This document shows, piece after piece, positions 19,116 to 27,620 of a stretch of DNA of 64,000 bases (positions within the stretch are counted from its first letter, which is position 1; every line of letters begins with the position of its first letter). The notes under the pieces are model-generated. The model was given only the letters and a program-made list of their open reading frames with translations, was not told the origin of the DNA and did not search any database. Both the position numbers and the translations under genes were made by a program. Source of the stretch: Streptomyces beigongshangae (GTDB lineage Bacteria; Actinomycetota; Actinomycetes; Streptomycetales; Streptomycetaceae); contig NZ_JAHKJW010000005.1 of assembly GCF_019710745.1 (NCBI RefSeq), forward strand, positions 105,480-169,479. The letters run 5' to 3'.

Positions 19116-19964
19116 CTGGTTGCGGTCGATCAGCAGCGTACGGCCGCCGTGCCGTTCCCGTACGTTCCCTGCGTACTGGTGGATGCGCCGGGCCGGCATC
19201 CACGCGGTCTTCCGCAGCACGGGCTCGCTGTACAGCCCGCTCCGTGCGCCCCACCGCGCGAACCACACCACCGACGGCAGGTCCCGTACACCGGCCCGCC
19301 GCGAGCGCTCCATGTGGCGGATGCCCGACTCGGCGCTGCTGTAGAAGCCCGCCAGGTACCCCCGGCGCGCCACCTCCCGGTCCCATCCGCGCACGAACAG
19401 GAGCGTGGTGCGGGCACACTGCTTCTTCCCGTGCGCATAAGCCTCCATGTCCAGGAAGAGCGGACTGCCCGGCCGGATGCCGAGTGCCGCCGCCCTCTTC
19501 ACCGCGTCGCGGCCCTCCGCCGTCCCCTGCTTCCAGGGGTGCCGCCCGATCCGTACGTTCTTCTTGTTCTTCGCGAACACGCAGGTCGCCTGCGAGCCCA
19601 CGTACAGGGGCAGCACCCGCCAGCCCTGGCCCTCCACCGTCCGCATCCAGCGGCTGCTCAGATGCGGCTGCGACCGGCAGGCCCGTCCGCGGCCGCCGAA
19701 GTAGACGCCCACCGCCCGGTACGGGGACGCCCGCCACCGGCGCATGGTGTCCGCGGACGGCGCCCGGCAGGTGTCGAAGGCCCGGCCCTTGAACGTACGT
19801 GCCGCGGCCCACGCACGGGACTCCGGAGCGGCGACAGGGCCCGACGCCCTCGCTCTCACGTCGGCTCCCGCCGGTGGGGCCGCGGTGAGGCCCAGCAGAA
19901 GCAGGACGAATCCGAGTCCGACGATCGTCTTGTGACATCGCAGCCAGCACATGGGCCGAGTCAA
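19086..19964 (-). CDS. Secreted DUF1906 (glycoside-hydrolase-like) protein
   Basis: A 292-residue exported protein. A hydrophobic signal segment (IVGLGFVLLLLGLTAAPPAG) is followed by a DUF1906 domain from about residue 57 (GRAFDTCRAPS) to the end. Recognisable elements are VGVYFGGRGRAC, the strand-end acidic pair in GSPLFLDMEAYA, and the closing LLIDRNQ. The fold is a TIM barrel related to GH25-like proteins such as mycobacterial Rv2525c; catalytic activity is unproven. Cysteines may form disulfides. An alternative ATG lies at 19952. Confidence 0.85.
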   Translation of the reverse strand: MTRPMCWLRCHKTIVGLGFVLLLLGLTAAPPAGADVRARASGPVAAPESRAWAAARTFKGRAFDTCRAPSADTMRRWRASPYRAVGVYFGGRGRACRSQPHLSSRWMRTVEGQGWRVLPLYVGSQATCVFAKNKKNVRIGRHPWKQGTAEGRDAVKRAAALGIRPGSPLFLDMEAYAHGKKQCARTTLLFVRGWDREVARRGYLAGFYSSAESGIRHMERSRRAGVRDLPSVVWFARWGARSGLYSEPVLRKTAWMPARRIHQYAGNVRERHGGRTLLIDRNQMHAPVARIG

Positions 19965-20016
19965 CGGCCCCGTCCGCGCCGTGCGGCCCGGACACGCGCC
20001 GCGTTCATCCGTCCGC

Positions 20017-20077
20017 CCCCGCGATCCAGCCGATCAGCCCTGGACACCCGCCCCGCGATCCAGCCGATCAACCCTGG
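20017..20077. repeat. 34-bp tandem duplication spanning the ltp2 stop
   Basis: Two nearly identical units with a 34-bp period. The right unit includes the last codons and TGA of ltp2 (minus strand), and the left copy lies just downstream and repeats the TGA. This is the same pattern as the repeats at 18939 and 54412. Confidence 0.75.
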
Positions 20078-21240
20078 TCGTCCGTGCCCAGGACCAGTCC
20101 CGACGTCGGAACGCCCGTCCCCGAGGTCACCAGCACCCGGCGGGCTCCGGGCACCTGGTTCACGGACGTGCCGCGCAGTTGCCGTACCCCTTCCGCGACC
20201 CCGTTCATCCCGTGCAGGTACGCCTCCCCGAGCTGTCCCCCGTGGGTGTTCAGCGGCAGCCGCTCCTCGGCCACGAAGTCGGCGGCCTCACCCGGCCCGC
20301 AGAACCCGAACTCCTCCAGCTGCATGAGCACGAACGGCGTGAAGTGGTCGTACAGGATCCCGACGTCGATCCCGGCGGGCGTCAGCCCCGAGGTACGCCA
20401 CAGCTGCCGTGCCACCACACCCGCCTCCGGCAGCCCCGTCAGATCCTCCCGGTAGAAACTCGTCATCTGCTCCTGCGCCCGCCCCGCGCCCTGGGCGGCC
20501 GCGACGACCACGGCCGGCGGGTGCGGCAGGTCGCGGGCCCGCTCCACCGAGGTGACGACCAGGGCCTGGCCGCCGTCGGTCTCCTGGCAGCAGTCGAGCA
20601 GCCGCAGCGGCTCGACGATCCAGCGCGAGGCGGCGTGATCCGCGAGCGTGATCGGCCGGCCGTGGAAGTACGCCGCCGGATTGGCCGCCGCGTACTTCCG
20701 GTCGACCACCGCGACCCGCCCGAACGCCTCCGTCGTCAGCCCGTACGCGTGCAGATAGCGTCGGGCCGCCATCGCCACCCAGGACGCGGGCGTGAGCAGT
20801 CCGAAGGGCAGTGCCCAGCCGAGCGCGGCGCCCTCGGCCGACGGTTCCCGGCGCTGCACCCCGGAGCCGAACCGCCGCCCCGACCGCTCGTTGAACGCCC
20901 GGTAGCAGACCACCACGTCGGCCACCCCGGCGGCCACCGCGAGCGCGGCCTGCTGGACGGTCGCACAGGCCGCCCCGCCGCCGTAGTGGATCCGGGAGAA
21001 GAAGGACAGCTCGCCCATGCCGGCCGCCTGCGCGACGGTGATCTCGGGGCTCGTGTCCATCGTGAACGTCACCATGCCGTCCACGTCGCCCGGTGTGAGT
21101 CCCGCGTCGTCCAGCGCGGCCCGCACGGCCTCCACCGCGAGCCGCAGCTCACTGCGCCCCGAGTCCTTGGAGAACTCGGTGGCGCCGATCCCGACGACGG
21201 CCGCGCGGCCGCCGAGGCTGTCCCTCGCCCGTACGCTCAC
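20068..21240 (-). CDS. ltp2: Thiolase-like lipid-transfer protein, Ltp2-type aldolase
   Basis: A 390-residue thiolase-superfamily protein of the SCP2/Ltp type (AAVVGIGATEFSK near the start). It lacks the normal thiolase nucleophile context and has YGGGAACATVQQA and the C-terminal NTHGGQLGEAYLHG motif of the Ltp2 group. Ltp2 works with DUF35 proteins as a retro-aldolase that removes the final propionyl unit from steroid side chains. Here it follows a MaoC/DUF35 gene set in igr-operon order. GTG start overlapping the previous stop. The substrate is inferred from context only. Confidence 0.88.
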   Translation of the reverse strand: MSVRARDSLGGRAAVVGIGATEFSKDSGRSELRLAVEAVRAALDDAGLTPGDVDGMVTFTMDTSPEITVAQAAGMGELSFFSRIHYGGGAACATVQQAALAVAAGVADVVVCYRAFNERSGRRFGSGVQRREPSAEGAALGWALPFGLLTPASWVAMAARRYLHAYGLTTEAFGRVAVVDRKYAAANPAAYFHGRPITLADHAASRWIVEPLRLLDCCQETDGGQALVVTSVERARDLPHPPAVVVAAAQGAGRAQEQMTSFYREDLTGLPEAGVVARQLWRTSGLTPAGIDVGILYDHFTPFVLMQLEEFGFCGPGEAADFVAEERLPLNTHGGQLGEAYLHGMNGVAEGVRQLRGTSVNQVPGARRVLVTSGTGVPTSGLVLGTDDQG

Positions 21241-21761
21241 GACGGGGCCTCCTCCGCGCTCCGGACCGCGGCGCCGCCCGCTCCCGCTCCCGCCCCCGGC
21301 ACCGCTCCCGCCTCCGGCGCCGGTACCGGTACCGGTACCGGTACCGGCGCTGTCACCGTCACCGTCACCGTTCCCGTGACGTGTCTGCCGAGGCCGTTGG
21401 CGCCGACGACCCGTACCGTCACCGTGTCGTCCCGGACGTCCTCCACCACGCCGGTCAGCACCATCGTGTCGCCCGGGTGGTTGGGCGCGCCCAGCCTGAT
21501 CGCCACCCCTCGCAGTACGGCTCCGGATCCGAAGTGGTCCGTGACGTAGCGTCCGACCAGCCCGTTGGTCGTCAGGATGTTCATGAAGATGTCCGGCGAA
21601 CCCTTCCGCCGTGCCGCCTCCGCGTCGTGGTGCACGTCCTGGTAGTCGCGCGACGCGATCGCCCCTGCGACGACGAGCGTGCGGGTGATCGAGATCTCCA
21701 GCGACGGCAGCACGTCACCGACCCGCACGGCCCCGCCCCCGGTCCCGTCCCTGATCGTCAT
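21237..21761 (-). CDS. chsH1: MaoC-like enoyl-CoA hydratase subunit, ChsH1-like
   Basis: A 174-residue single hot-dog protein. The hydratase-2 core includes SRDYQDVHHD with the expected Asp and His, and FMNILTTNGLVGRYVTDHFG. ChsH1 pairs with the MaoC domain of ChsH2 to hydrate steroid side-chain enoyl-CoA. The last 35 residues or so are a low-complexity tail (VPVPVPVPAPEAG, then Gly/Ala) beyond the normal domain, encoded by GGTACC-like repeats. Start and stop overlap both neighbours (ATGA and GTGA). Confidence 0.85.
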   Translation of the reverse strand: MTIRDGTGGGAVRVGDVLPSLEISITRTLVVAGAIASRDYQDVHHDAEAARRKGSPDIFMNILTTNGLVGRYVTDHFGSGAVLRGVAIRLGAPNHPGDTMVLTGVVEDVRDDTVTVRVVGANGLGRHVTGTVTVTVTAPVPVPVPVPAPEAGAVPGAGAGAGGAAVRSAEEAPS

Positions 21762-22933
21762 GCGTCCCTCTCCTCGTCCACCTCGTCCGCCCCACCCTGC
21801 TCGCCCGGCTCGCCCGGCTCGCCCGGCTCGCCCGGCTCGCCCGCGATCAGTTCGCCGAGTTCCTGCAGCAGCTCGCTCCCGCAACCCAGGTACGCGTCCA
21901 GCTGGCGCCCCCACAGAAAGTACCGGTGCACGGGATGGGCCAGGTCGGCGCCGATGCCCCCGTGCAGATGCTGTCCGGCGTGGACGACGCGGTGCCCCGC
22001 CTCCGACGCCCACCAGGCGGCGGTGAGGGCGTGCACGGCGTGGTCCAGCCCCTCGTCCCTCCGCCACGCCGCCTCGTACGCCGCGACCCGTATCGCCTCG
22101 GTGTCCATGTGGGCGTCGGCCGCGCGGAGCCGGACCCCCTGCTTGGCCGCGAGGGGGCGCCCGAACTGCTCGCGGGCGTTGGTGTACGCCACCGCCCTGG
22201 CCACCGAGCCCGCGCACACCCCGGCCTGCAACCCCGCGAAGGCGATCCGCGCGGTGGCGAGCACGTCGCCGTACGCCTCGATTCCTCTCCTGTTTCTCCC
22301 ATTTATCCCGTTTCTGCTGTTTCTGCTGTTTCCGCTGTTTCCTTCCCCCTCCGTTTCCTCCGCGGGGGTGCCGAGCGGTTCGGCCGGCGTTGCGGTCAGG
22401 GTCAGCCGTCCGGCCGACCAGGGCGCCGTCGACTCGACGGGTTCGCACCCCGCGTCGGCGGTCCGTACGAGCCACAGCCGGTGCTCGCCGTCGGCGACCA
22501 GCACGTGCGTGGCGTCGCGCAGCCACGGCACCACGGAGACGACTCCGCTCAGCTTCCCGGGCGGGCCTGCCCGCACGGCGGCCGCGGGCAGGGCCCCGGC
22601 CACGACGACCGTTCCGTCCGCGATCCCGGGCAGCAGCCGTTCCCGCTGCCGTACAGAGCCGTGCGCGGACACCGCCAGCAGCCCGTAGACACAGCTCGCG
22701 GCGAACGGTACCTGGGCGGTCGTCCGCCCCTGCTCCTCCAGGAGGAGCACGAGACCGAGGAGCCCCGTCTCCTCGACGGAGGCCGGCAGCCCCGCCTCGC
22801 ACAGGGCCTTCCACAGCTCGCCGTCGCTGCCCGTCCCGGCGGCGGTCAGCCGCTCGTGCGTGGACAGGTCGCCGAAGATCCGCGCGGCCAGATCGCGGGC
22901 CGCCGCCTGCTCCTCCGTCGGCGCGAAGTCCAT
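21758..22933 (-). CDS. Acyl-CoA dehydrogenase subunit (FadE28/ChsE1-like)
   Basis: A 391-residue acyl-CoA dehydrogenase starting MDFAPTEEQAAARDLAARIF. The middle flavin-binding domain is weaker than in its partner, and the C-terminal helical domain includes REQFGRPLAAKQGVRLRAAD. Steroid-type enzymes are alpha2beta2 heterotetramers of two ACADs, and this is likely the partner of the product at 24068. Two oddities are an Asn/Ser/Arg-rich insertion (GNSGNSRNSRNGINGRNRRG) encoded by a locally AT-rich stretch at about 22286-22345, and a (GEP)n tail before the stop. ATG two bases after the chsH2 stop. Confidence 0.85.
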   Translation of the reverse strand: MDFAPTEEQAAARDLAARIFGDLSTHERLTAAGTGSDGELWKALCEAGLPASVEETGLLGLVLLLEEQGRTTAQVPFAASCVYGLLAVSAHGSVRQRERLLPGIADGTVVVAGALPAAAVRAGPPGKLSGVVSVVPWLRDATHVLVADGEHRLWLVRTADAGCEPVESTAPWSAGRLTLTATPAEPLGTPAEETEGEGNSGNSRNSRNGINGRNRRGIEAYGDVLATARIAFAGLQAGVCAGSVARAVAYTNAREQFGRPLAAKQGVRLRAADAHMDTEAIRVAAYEAAWRRDEGLDHAVHALTAAWWASEAGHRVVHAGQHLHGGIGADLAHPVHRYFLWGRQLDAYLGCGSELLQELGELIAGEPGEPGEPGEPGEQGGADEVDEERDA

Positions 22934-22934
22934 G

Positions 22935-24071
22935 TCAGCTCCCGTCTGCCCCGACGGGGCGGAAGACCGGCAGCTCCAGCTCCTCGTCCACCCGCTCGAA
23001 CTCCAGCCGCACGGGCATCCCGATCCGTACGCGGTCGTGCGGCACCCCCACCACGTTGCTGATGATCCGGACGCCCTCCGCGAGCTCGACCAGCCCGACG
23101 GCGTACGGGGGGTCGAACGCCGGGAAGGGCGGGTGGTGCATGACCACGTACGAGTAGACGGTCCCCTCGCCCGCCGTCTCGACCGTGTCCCACTCCGGGC
23201 ATCCACAGGAGTTGCACCCCGGCAGCCAGGGGAAACGCGGTGTTCCGCACTCCGTGCAGCGCTGGATGAGCAGCCGGTGGCGGGACACGCCTTCCCAGAA
23301 GCCGGCGTTGTCCCGGTTGACGACGGGACGGGGCCTTACGGGCCGGGTGGCCGCCCCGCTTCCGGCGGCTCCCCGGCCCGTACAGTCCGTGCGGCCTGCA
23401 TGGCTTGTGTGACTTGTGTGCCCCGTGCGGCTTTTCCCGGCCTCCCTCTCGCCGTCCTTCCGGCGCTGCTTCGCCGGTACGTACTTGAGGATCCGGAACC
23501 GATGCGTCCCCGCGAGCCGGCCCCCTGCCCGTACCTCCGTCCGCGTCGTGACGAAGTACCCCGTGCCCAGTCTGGTCGTCTTGCGCTCGGAGACCGACTC
23601 GATCACCGCGTCGAAGGTGATCCGGTCCCCGGGCCGCAGGGGCCGCAGATACTCCTGCTCGCAGTCGGTGGCGACCACGGCGGTGTACCCGGCGCCGTCG
23701 AGCAGCCCGAGCAGTTCGTCGTACGCCCCCGAACGCTCCCCGTGCCCGGACAGGCCCCCCATCGTCCAGACCTGCAGCATGGTGGGCGGCGCGACGGCGT
23801 CCGGGCCCGCGTAGGCCGGGTTCGTGTCCCCCGTCGCCTCGCACCAGTGCCGGATCATCGGCTCGTTGACCGGGTCCTTCCCCACACCCGCGACGGCGGC
23901 GGCCCGCCCCTCGTACGCCTTCAGCCGCGCGTACACGTCCTCGTACTCGCGCTCGCGCCGACGCTCCGCATCACCGCCACCGTTGCCGCTGTCGTTGCCG
24001 CTGTCGTTGCCGCTGCCGCTGCCGCTGCCGCCGTTACCGTCACAGCCGCCGTCCGGACGTCGTGAGTTCAC
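22935..24071 (-). CDS. chsH2: MaoC-DUF35 fusion, ChsH2-like
   Basis: A protein of about 378 residues. After a Gly/Asn/Ser repeat near the start (residues ~8-35, GSGSGNDSGNDSGN), a MaoC-like domain runs to about residue 205 (APPTMLQVWTMGG). A basic, low-complexity linker follows, then a DUF35 domain with a rubredoxin-like zinc ribbon (CTECGTPRFPWLPGCNSCGC) and an OB fold. In the igr pathway ChsH2 hydrates with ChsH1, and its DUF35 part supports the Ltp2 aldolase. GTG start overlaps the stop of the upstream ACAD gene. A much longer in-frame reading upstream is a shadow of that gene. Confidence 0.86.
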   Translation of the reverse strand: MNSRRPDGGCDGNGGSGSGSGNDSGNDSGNGGGDAERRREREYEDVYARLKAYEGRAAAVAGVGKDPVNEPMIRHWCEATGDTNPAYAGPDAVAPPTMLQVWTMGGLSGHGERSGAYDELLGLLDGAGYTAVVATDCEQEYLRPLRPGDRITFDAVIESVSERKTTRLGTGYFVTTRTEVRAGGRLAGTHRFRILKYVPAKQRRKDGEREAGKSRTGHTSHTSHAGRTDCTGRGAAGSGAATRPVRPRPVVNRDNAGFWEGVSRHRLLIQRCTECGTPRFPWLPGCNSCGCPEWDTVETAGEGTVYSYVVMHHPPFPAFDPPYAVGLVELAEGVRIISNVVGVPHDRVRIGMPVRLEFERVDEELELPVFRPVGADGS

Positions 24072-25231
24072 CGCCGCCCCCTGGTCATCCCGAGCCGCAT
24101 CGTCGCCACGATCTCGCGCTGCACCTCGCTCACGCCGCCCCCGAACGTGTTGATCTGCGCCGCCCTGTTCATCCGCTCCAGTCCGCCGTCCTCGAAGGCG
24201 CCGGGCGAACCTGAGCGGATCAGCGCGTCCGGTCCGACGGCCTCCTGGCACAGGCGGTACACGGCGACAGTCGATTCGGTACCGGCCACCTTCACGCCGC
24301 TGGCGTCTCCGGGCGCCAGCCGGCCGGCCCCCACGTCGTCCACCAGACGCCAGTTGAGCAGGCGCGTCACCGCCAGCCGGGCATGCGCCTCGGCCAGCCT
24401 CGAACGCACCCACGGCTCGTCGGCCCTGCGCCGCCCGGTCACCGGATCGGGCGTGCGGGCGGCGGCCAGCGCGGCCGCGTAGAAGTCCTCGGCCTGCATG
24501 CCGAGGGCCGCGAGGGCGACCCGCTCGTGGTTGAGCTGGTCGGTGATGAGCCTCCAGCCGCCGTTCTCCTCGCCGACGAGACGGGACGCCGGAACCCTGA
24601 TCCCGTCGTAGTAGGTGGCCGTCGTGGTCAGGCCGCCCACGGTCTCGATGGGCGTCCACGAGAACCCGGGAGCGTCCGTGGGGACCAGCAGGATCGAGAT
24701 GCCCCGGTGCTTGGGCGCGCCGGGATCCGTACGGCAGGCGAGCCAGATCCAGTCGGCGTGCTGGGCGTTGGAGGTGAACACCTTCTGCCCGTCGACGCGC
24801 CACGCACCGCCGTCGACCGGTACGGCCCGCGTCCGCAGCGCCGCCAGATCGGTCCCCGCCGACGGCTCGCTGTACCCGATCGCGAACACGAGTTCGCCCC
24901 GCAGGATCCGCGGCAGGAAGAAGTCCTTCTGCTCCTCGGTCCCGTGCTTCATGAGCGTCGGCCCGACCGTGTTCAACGTGACCATGGACACCGGGGCGCC
25001 CGCCCGGCACGCCTCGTCGAAGAACACGAACTGCTCGTCGGCGCCCCGCCCCTGGCCGCCGTAGGCCCGCGGCCAGCCGAGCCCCAGCCACCCGTCGGCG
25101 CCGATTCGCCGCAGCAGTGCCCGCTGTCCTCCGTGCCCGGCGGGGGGCGGTCCGTCCGGCAGCAGATCCCGGAAGTACGAGCGGAGCTCGGCGCGCAGCC
25201 GTCGCTGACGCTCGGTGGGGGCGAGATGCAC
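24068..25231 (-). CDS. Acyl-CoA dehydrogenase (FadE29/ChsE2-like)
   Basis: A 387-residue ACAD, first gene of the operon. It has the FAD/substrate loop FAIGYSEPSAGTDLAALRT, the beta-domain motif VDGQKVFTSNAQHADWIWLACRT, and the C-terminal INTFGGGVSEVQREIVA that closes the FAD pocket. It probably forms the heteromeric dehydrogenase with the second ACAD at 21758. ATG start; the stop overlaps the chsH2 GTG. Confidence 0.9.
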   Translation of the reverse strand: MHLAPTERQRRLRAELRSYFRDLLPDGPPPAGHGGQRALLRRIGADGWLGLGWPRAYGGQGRGADEQFVFFDEACRAGAPVSMVTLNTVGPTLMKHGTEEQKDFFLPRILRGELVFAIGYSEPSAGTDLAALRTRAVPVDGGAWRVDGQKVFTSNAQHADWIWLACRTDPGAPKHRGISILLVPTDAPGFSWTPIETVGGLTTTATYYDGIRVPASRLVGEENGGWRLITDQLNHERVALAALGMQAEDFYAAALAAARTPDPVTGRRRADEPWVRSRLAEAHARLAVTRLLNWRLVDDVGAGRLAPGDASGVKVAGTESTVAVYRLCQEAVGPDALIRSGSPGAFEDGGLERMNRAAQINTFGGGVSEVQREIVATMRLGMTRGRR

Positions 25232-25275
25232 GACGACGGCCCTCCCGGACTGGCCTCGTACGGGCTGAAGAGTTT

Positions 25276-25290
25276 CTGACTGTCCGTCAG
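25276..25290. promoter_or_regulatory. CTGAC-N5-GTCAG operator candidate
   Basis: A 15-bp inverted repeat 45 bp upstream of the first gene of the igr-like operon, in the gap to a divergent gene. TetR-family repressors commonly control such fatty-acid or steroid clusters, but the regulator is not in the window. Confidence 0.45.
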
Positions 25291-25430
25291 CTCACGCCGA
25301 CTGTCAAGGTCCGCGCACGCGGACGCCCGACGGGAACCGGAGACCGCCACGCCGCGGCCGGACCCGCCTTCTTTGCCGGGCCCGCCCCTCACCTCTTCCC
25401 TTTTTCGAACACCCGTACGAACATGGAGTC

Positions 25431-26297
25431 ATGGCCACCATGGACCGGCAGGCCACGACACTGGCCCTCGCGCACGCCCTGTCAGCCGCCGAGCGCGGAC
25501 TGGCCGTCATCCCGCTGTCCCGGACCAAGCTCCCCGCGCTGCGGTCGCCCCACCGCGACGACCCGACCGCACCGCCCTGCCACGGCGAGTGCGGCCGGTT
25601 CGGGCACGGTGTGTACGACGCCTCGACCGATCCCCGCCGCGTACGCGCCCTCTTCGCCGCAGCCCCCAGGGCCACCGGCTACGGCATCGCCTGCGGCCTG
25701 GACCCGTACCGCCTCATCGGCGTCGACCTGGACACCAAGTCGGGCACGGACTCGTCCGCGGCGTTGCGGGAGCTGGCGCTGCGCCACCTGTTCACGATCC
25801 CCGAGACGGTCGTCGTACTGACCCCCAGCGGCGGCCGCCACCTCTGGCTGAGCGGCCCGCCCGACACCGTCGTCCCCAACTCCGCGGGCCGTCTCGCCCC
25901 GGGCATCGACATCCGCGGCGCGGGCGGCTACCTCGTCGGCCCCGGTTCACGTACCGAGCACGGCGTCTACGCCACGGCCCCGGGCACCGCCCACCTGGCG
26001 CCCGCGCCCTGCCCGCCCTCGCTGCTACGCCTCCTCATGCCGCCGCCGCGGTCGCACACCGCGGTGTCCGCCCCGTCGGACCGGCAGGGCCAGGGTCTGG
26101 TCCAGTTCGTCCTCGCCGCGCACGAGGGACAGCGCAACACCCGCCTGTTCTGGGCGGCCTGCCGCGCGTACGAGAACGGCTTCGGCCCGCAGCTCACCGA
26201 AGCCCTGGTGGACGCCGCCGTCCGCACGGGCCTCACCGAGCGCGAGGCCCGCTCGACGATCACATCGGCCTCCCGCATGACGACCCGCCGCCCCTGA
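25431..26297 (+). CDS. Stand-alone Prim-Pol domain protein
   Basis: A 288-residue archaeo-eukaryotic primase-like (bifunctional primase/polymerase N-terminal) protein. The catalytic Asp pair is kept in LIGVDLDTKSG, and SGGRHLWLSGP matches the nucleotide-binding His motif. CHGECGRFGHG may bind metal. A C-terminal helical domain (about 210-285) resembles that of AICE Prim-Pol proteins (NTRLFWAACRAYENGFG). No helicase domain follows. It is probably a domesticated relative of the element-encoded protein at 39519. ATGGAG precedes the start. Confidence 0.85.
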   Translation: MATMDRQATTLALAHALSAAERGLAVIPLSRTKLPALRSPHRDDPTAPPCHGECGRFGHGVYDASTDPRRVRALFAAAPRATGYGIACGLDPYRLIGVDLDTKSGTDSSAALRELALRHLFTIPETVVVLTPSGGRHLWLSGPPDTVVPNSAGRLAPGIDIRGAGGYLVGPGSRTEHGVYATAPGTAHLAPAPCPPSLLRLLMPPPRSHTAVSAPSDRQGQGLVQFVLAAHEGQRNTRLFWAACRAYENGFGPQLTEALVDAAVRTGLTEREARSTITSASRMTTRRP

Positions 26298-26410
26298 CAC
26301 CTGAACCCGCCGCAGGTCGGACGGGCACAGACGCTTCGGTCACACCGCCGGCCGCTCTCCCCATGGAAACCGGGGAGGGCGGTGGCTTGAGGTTGCTCGG
26401 CAGAGGTGCG

Positions 26411-26755
26411 CTATCCGCGGACGGCGAAGCAGGCGAGCAGCCCCGCTCCGGCTACCAGGACAACCAGTTGCACAACTGCCGGAATGCGCCATCCCAGGGC
26501 GAGGAGACCACCGCCCGTGACCACTGCGCCACCGACAAGAAGCCACATTCCCCGCAATGCTTCCCCGGGCGCATCCGGCGGGTTGCCGCTGTCGTAGACG
26601 TCAGCCCAGCTCGCCGTCCCGTAGCGGACGAACAGCAGATAGGCGATGACCATCAGGTCGACGACGAGCAGCACCACGCCGACCCCGACCTGCTCACCCG
26701 TCGACGGCGCACCCCCAGGTCTCATGCTCGCCGACGTTCCCTCAACCGCTGACAT
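26411..26755 (-). CDS. Small membrane protein, paralogue A
   Basis: A protein of about 114 residues with two or three hydrophobic segments (VGVVLLVVDLMVIAYLLFV; LLVGGAVVTGGGLLALGWRI; VVQLVVLVAGAGLLACF). It shares LLVGGAVVTGGGLLAxGWRI and VQLVVL with the protein encoded at 26935-27336, so the two are tandem duplicates. The start is uncertain: ATG 26755 matches the paralogue's N-terminal length, while 26818 is the longest option. Function unknown. Confidence 0.65.
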   Translation of the reverse strand: MSAVEGTSASMRPGGAPSTGEQVGVGVVLLVVDLMVIAYLLFVRYGTASWADVYDSGNPPDAPGEALRGMWLLVGGAVVTGGGLLALGWRIPAVVQLVVLVAGAGLLACFAVRG

Positions 26756-26891
26756 CCTGTTGGCCGCATACCGCCCAGCATCCTGCCGTGGCAGGTACTG
26801 CCGCATGAGTACAGCCACTCAAATGAACCGTCACCCTCGGCAGAGCCCGACGATCGGGCGGCCGTGCCCATCCGCGCACATCCGCGCCTCA

Positions 26892-26944
26892 TCCGTGCCC
26901 GATCGAGCGAGGCGCTCCGAGGAACGACGGTTCCTCACGGACAG
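26892..26944. repeat. 53-bp dispersed repeat, copy 1
   Basis: A 53-bp segment closely resembling 27621-27673 (shared TCCGTGCCCGATCGAGCG and CACGGACAG ends with scattered mismatches between). The copies flank paralogue B and the GntR remnant. A related sequence occurs in reverse at about 8766-8798. Confidence 0.6.
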
Positions 26945-27336
26945 GGCACAGGACACATGGGCACAGGGGCAGGGGCGGGCTGTCCACCGACAGCAGAAGA
27001 GAACAGCACCGCCGCACCCCCAAGGACAACCAGCTGCACGATGCCAGCAATACGCCAACCCTTGGCCAGGAGGCCACCGCCTGTGACTACTGCGCCACCG
27101 ACAAGAAGCCACGATGCCTGCGATGCCATCTCCGACGCACTCGACGGACTGGTGTTGTCACTGTCGTAGCTTTCGGCCCACCCCGTCATCCCGTAGACGT
27201 ACACAGCACAGGCGATGACCATGAAGTCGATGACGAGCAGCGCCACGCTGACCGCGATCTGCCGGCCGGTTGATGGTTCATCCGCCTGCCCCCTGCCCAC
27301 TGCCGTCCCGTCTTCAGGCCGATCTGCTAAGTACAT
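26935..27336 (-). CDS. Small membrane protein, paralogue B
   Basis: A protein of about 133 residues, similar to paralogue A across the membrane part (AVSVALLVIDFMVIACAVYV; LLVGGAVVTGGGLLAKGWRI; IVQLVVLGGAAVLF), with a Pro-rich C-terminal tail. Start ATG 27336 (MYLADRPEDG) chosen by comparison with A. Divergent from the GntR-like remnant. Confidence 0.62.
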   Translation of the reverse strand: MYLADRPEDGTAVGRGQADEPSTGRQIAVSVALLVIDFMVIACAVYVYGMTGWAESYDSDNTSPSSASEMASQASWLLVGGAVVTGGGLLAKGWRIAGIVQLVVLGGAAVLFSSAVGGQPAPAPVPMCPVPCP

Positions 27337-27345
27337 GGAGTCAGC

Positions 27346-27579
27346 ATGGTGTTGGAGCGGGCACTGCACATGAGCACAGGTACTCAGATGCGCCGTCGCC
27401 ACGAAGCACCGGGGCGAATCTGTCCGGGAAGTCAGTTGCCGGGCGTTCTCGCGATTCAGGGTGCGTTCGGTATCGCGCAGATGACGGCCCGACGTGTCCT
27501 CACCGAACTCCGGGAAGCGGGACTGGCGCAGATGCAGCCGGGCATCGGCACGTTCGTCACCGAACTGCCGAAGCCGTAG
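27346..27579 (+). pseudogene. GntR-type winged-helix fragment
   Basis: A 77-codon frame whose second half matches the GntR recognition region (MTARRVLTELREAGLAQMQPGIGTFV). The N-terminal helices are degraded and no effector domain follows. GntR regulators of the KorSA type are typical of AICEs, so this may be a relic of an older element. It lies just outside the left att repeat. Confidence 0.55.
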
Positions 27580-27620
27580 GAGTACTCACGTCTGCAGAGC
27601 GCGGAAGATCCCGTGCCCCC

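Noticed and set aside
22935..25091. 718-codon minus frame covering ACAD and ChsH2
   Set aside because: Only the part after GTG 24071 has protein motifs; the upstream part is an out-of-frame reading of the ACAD gene.
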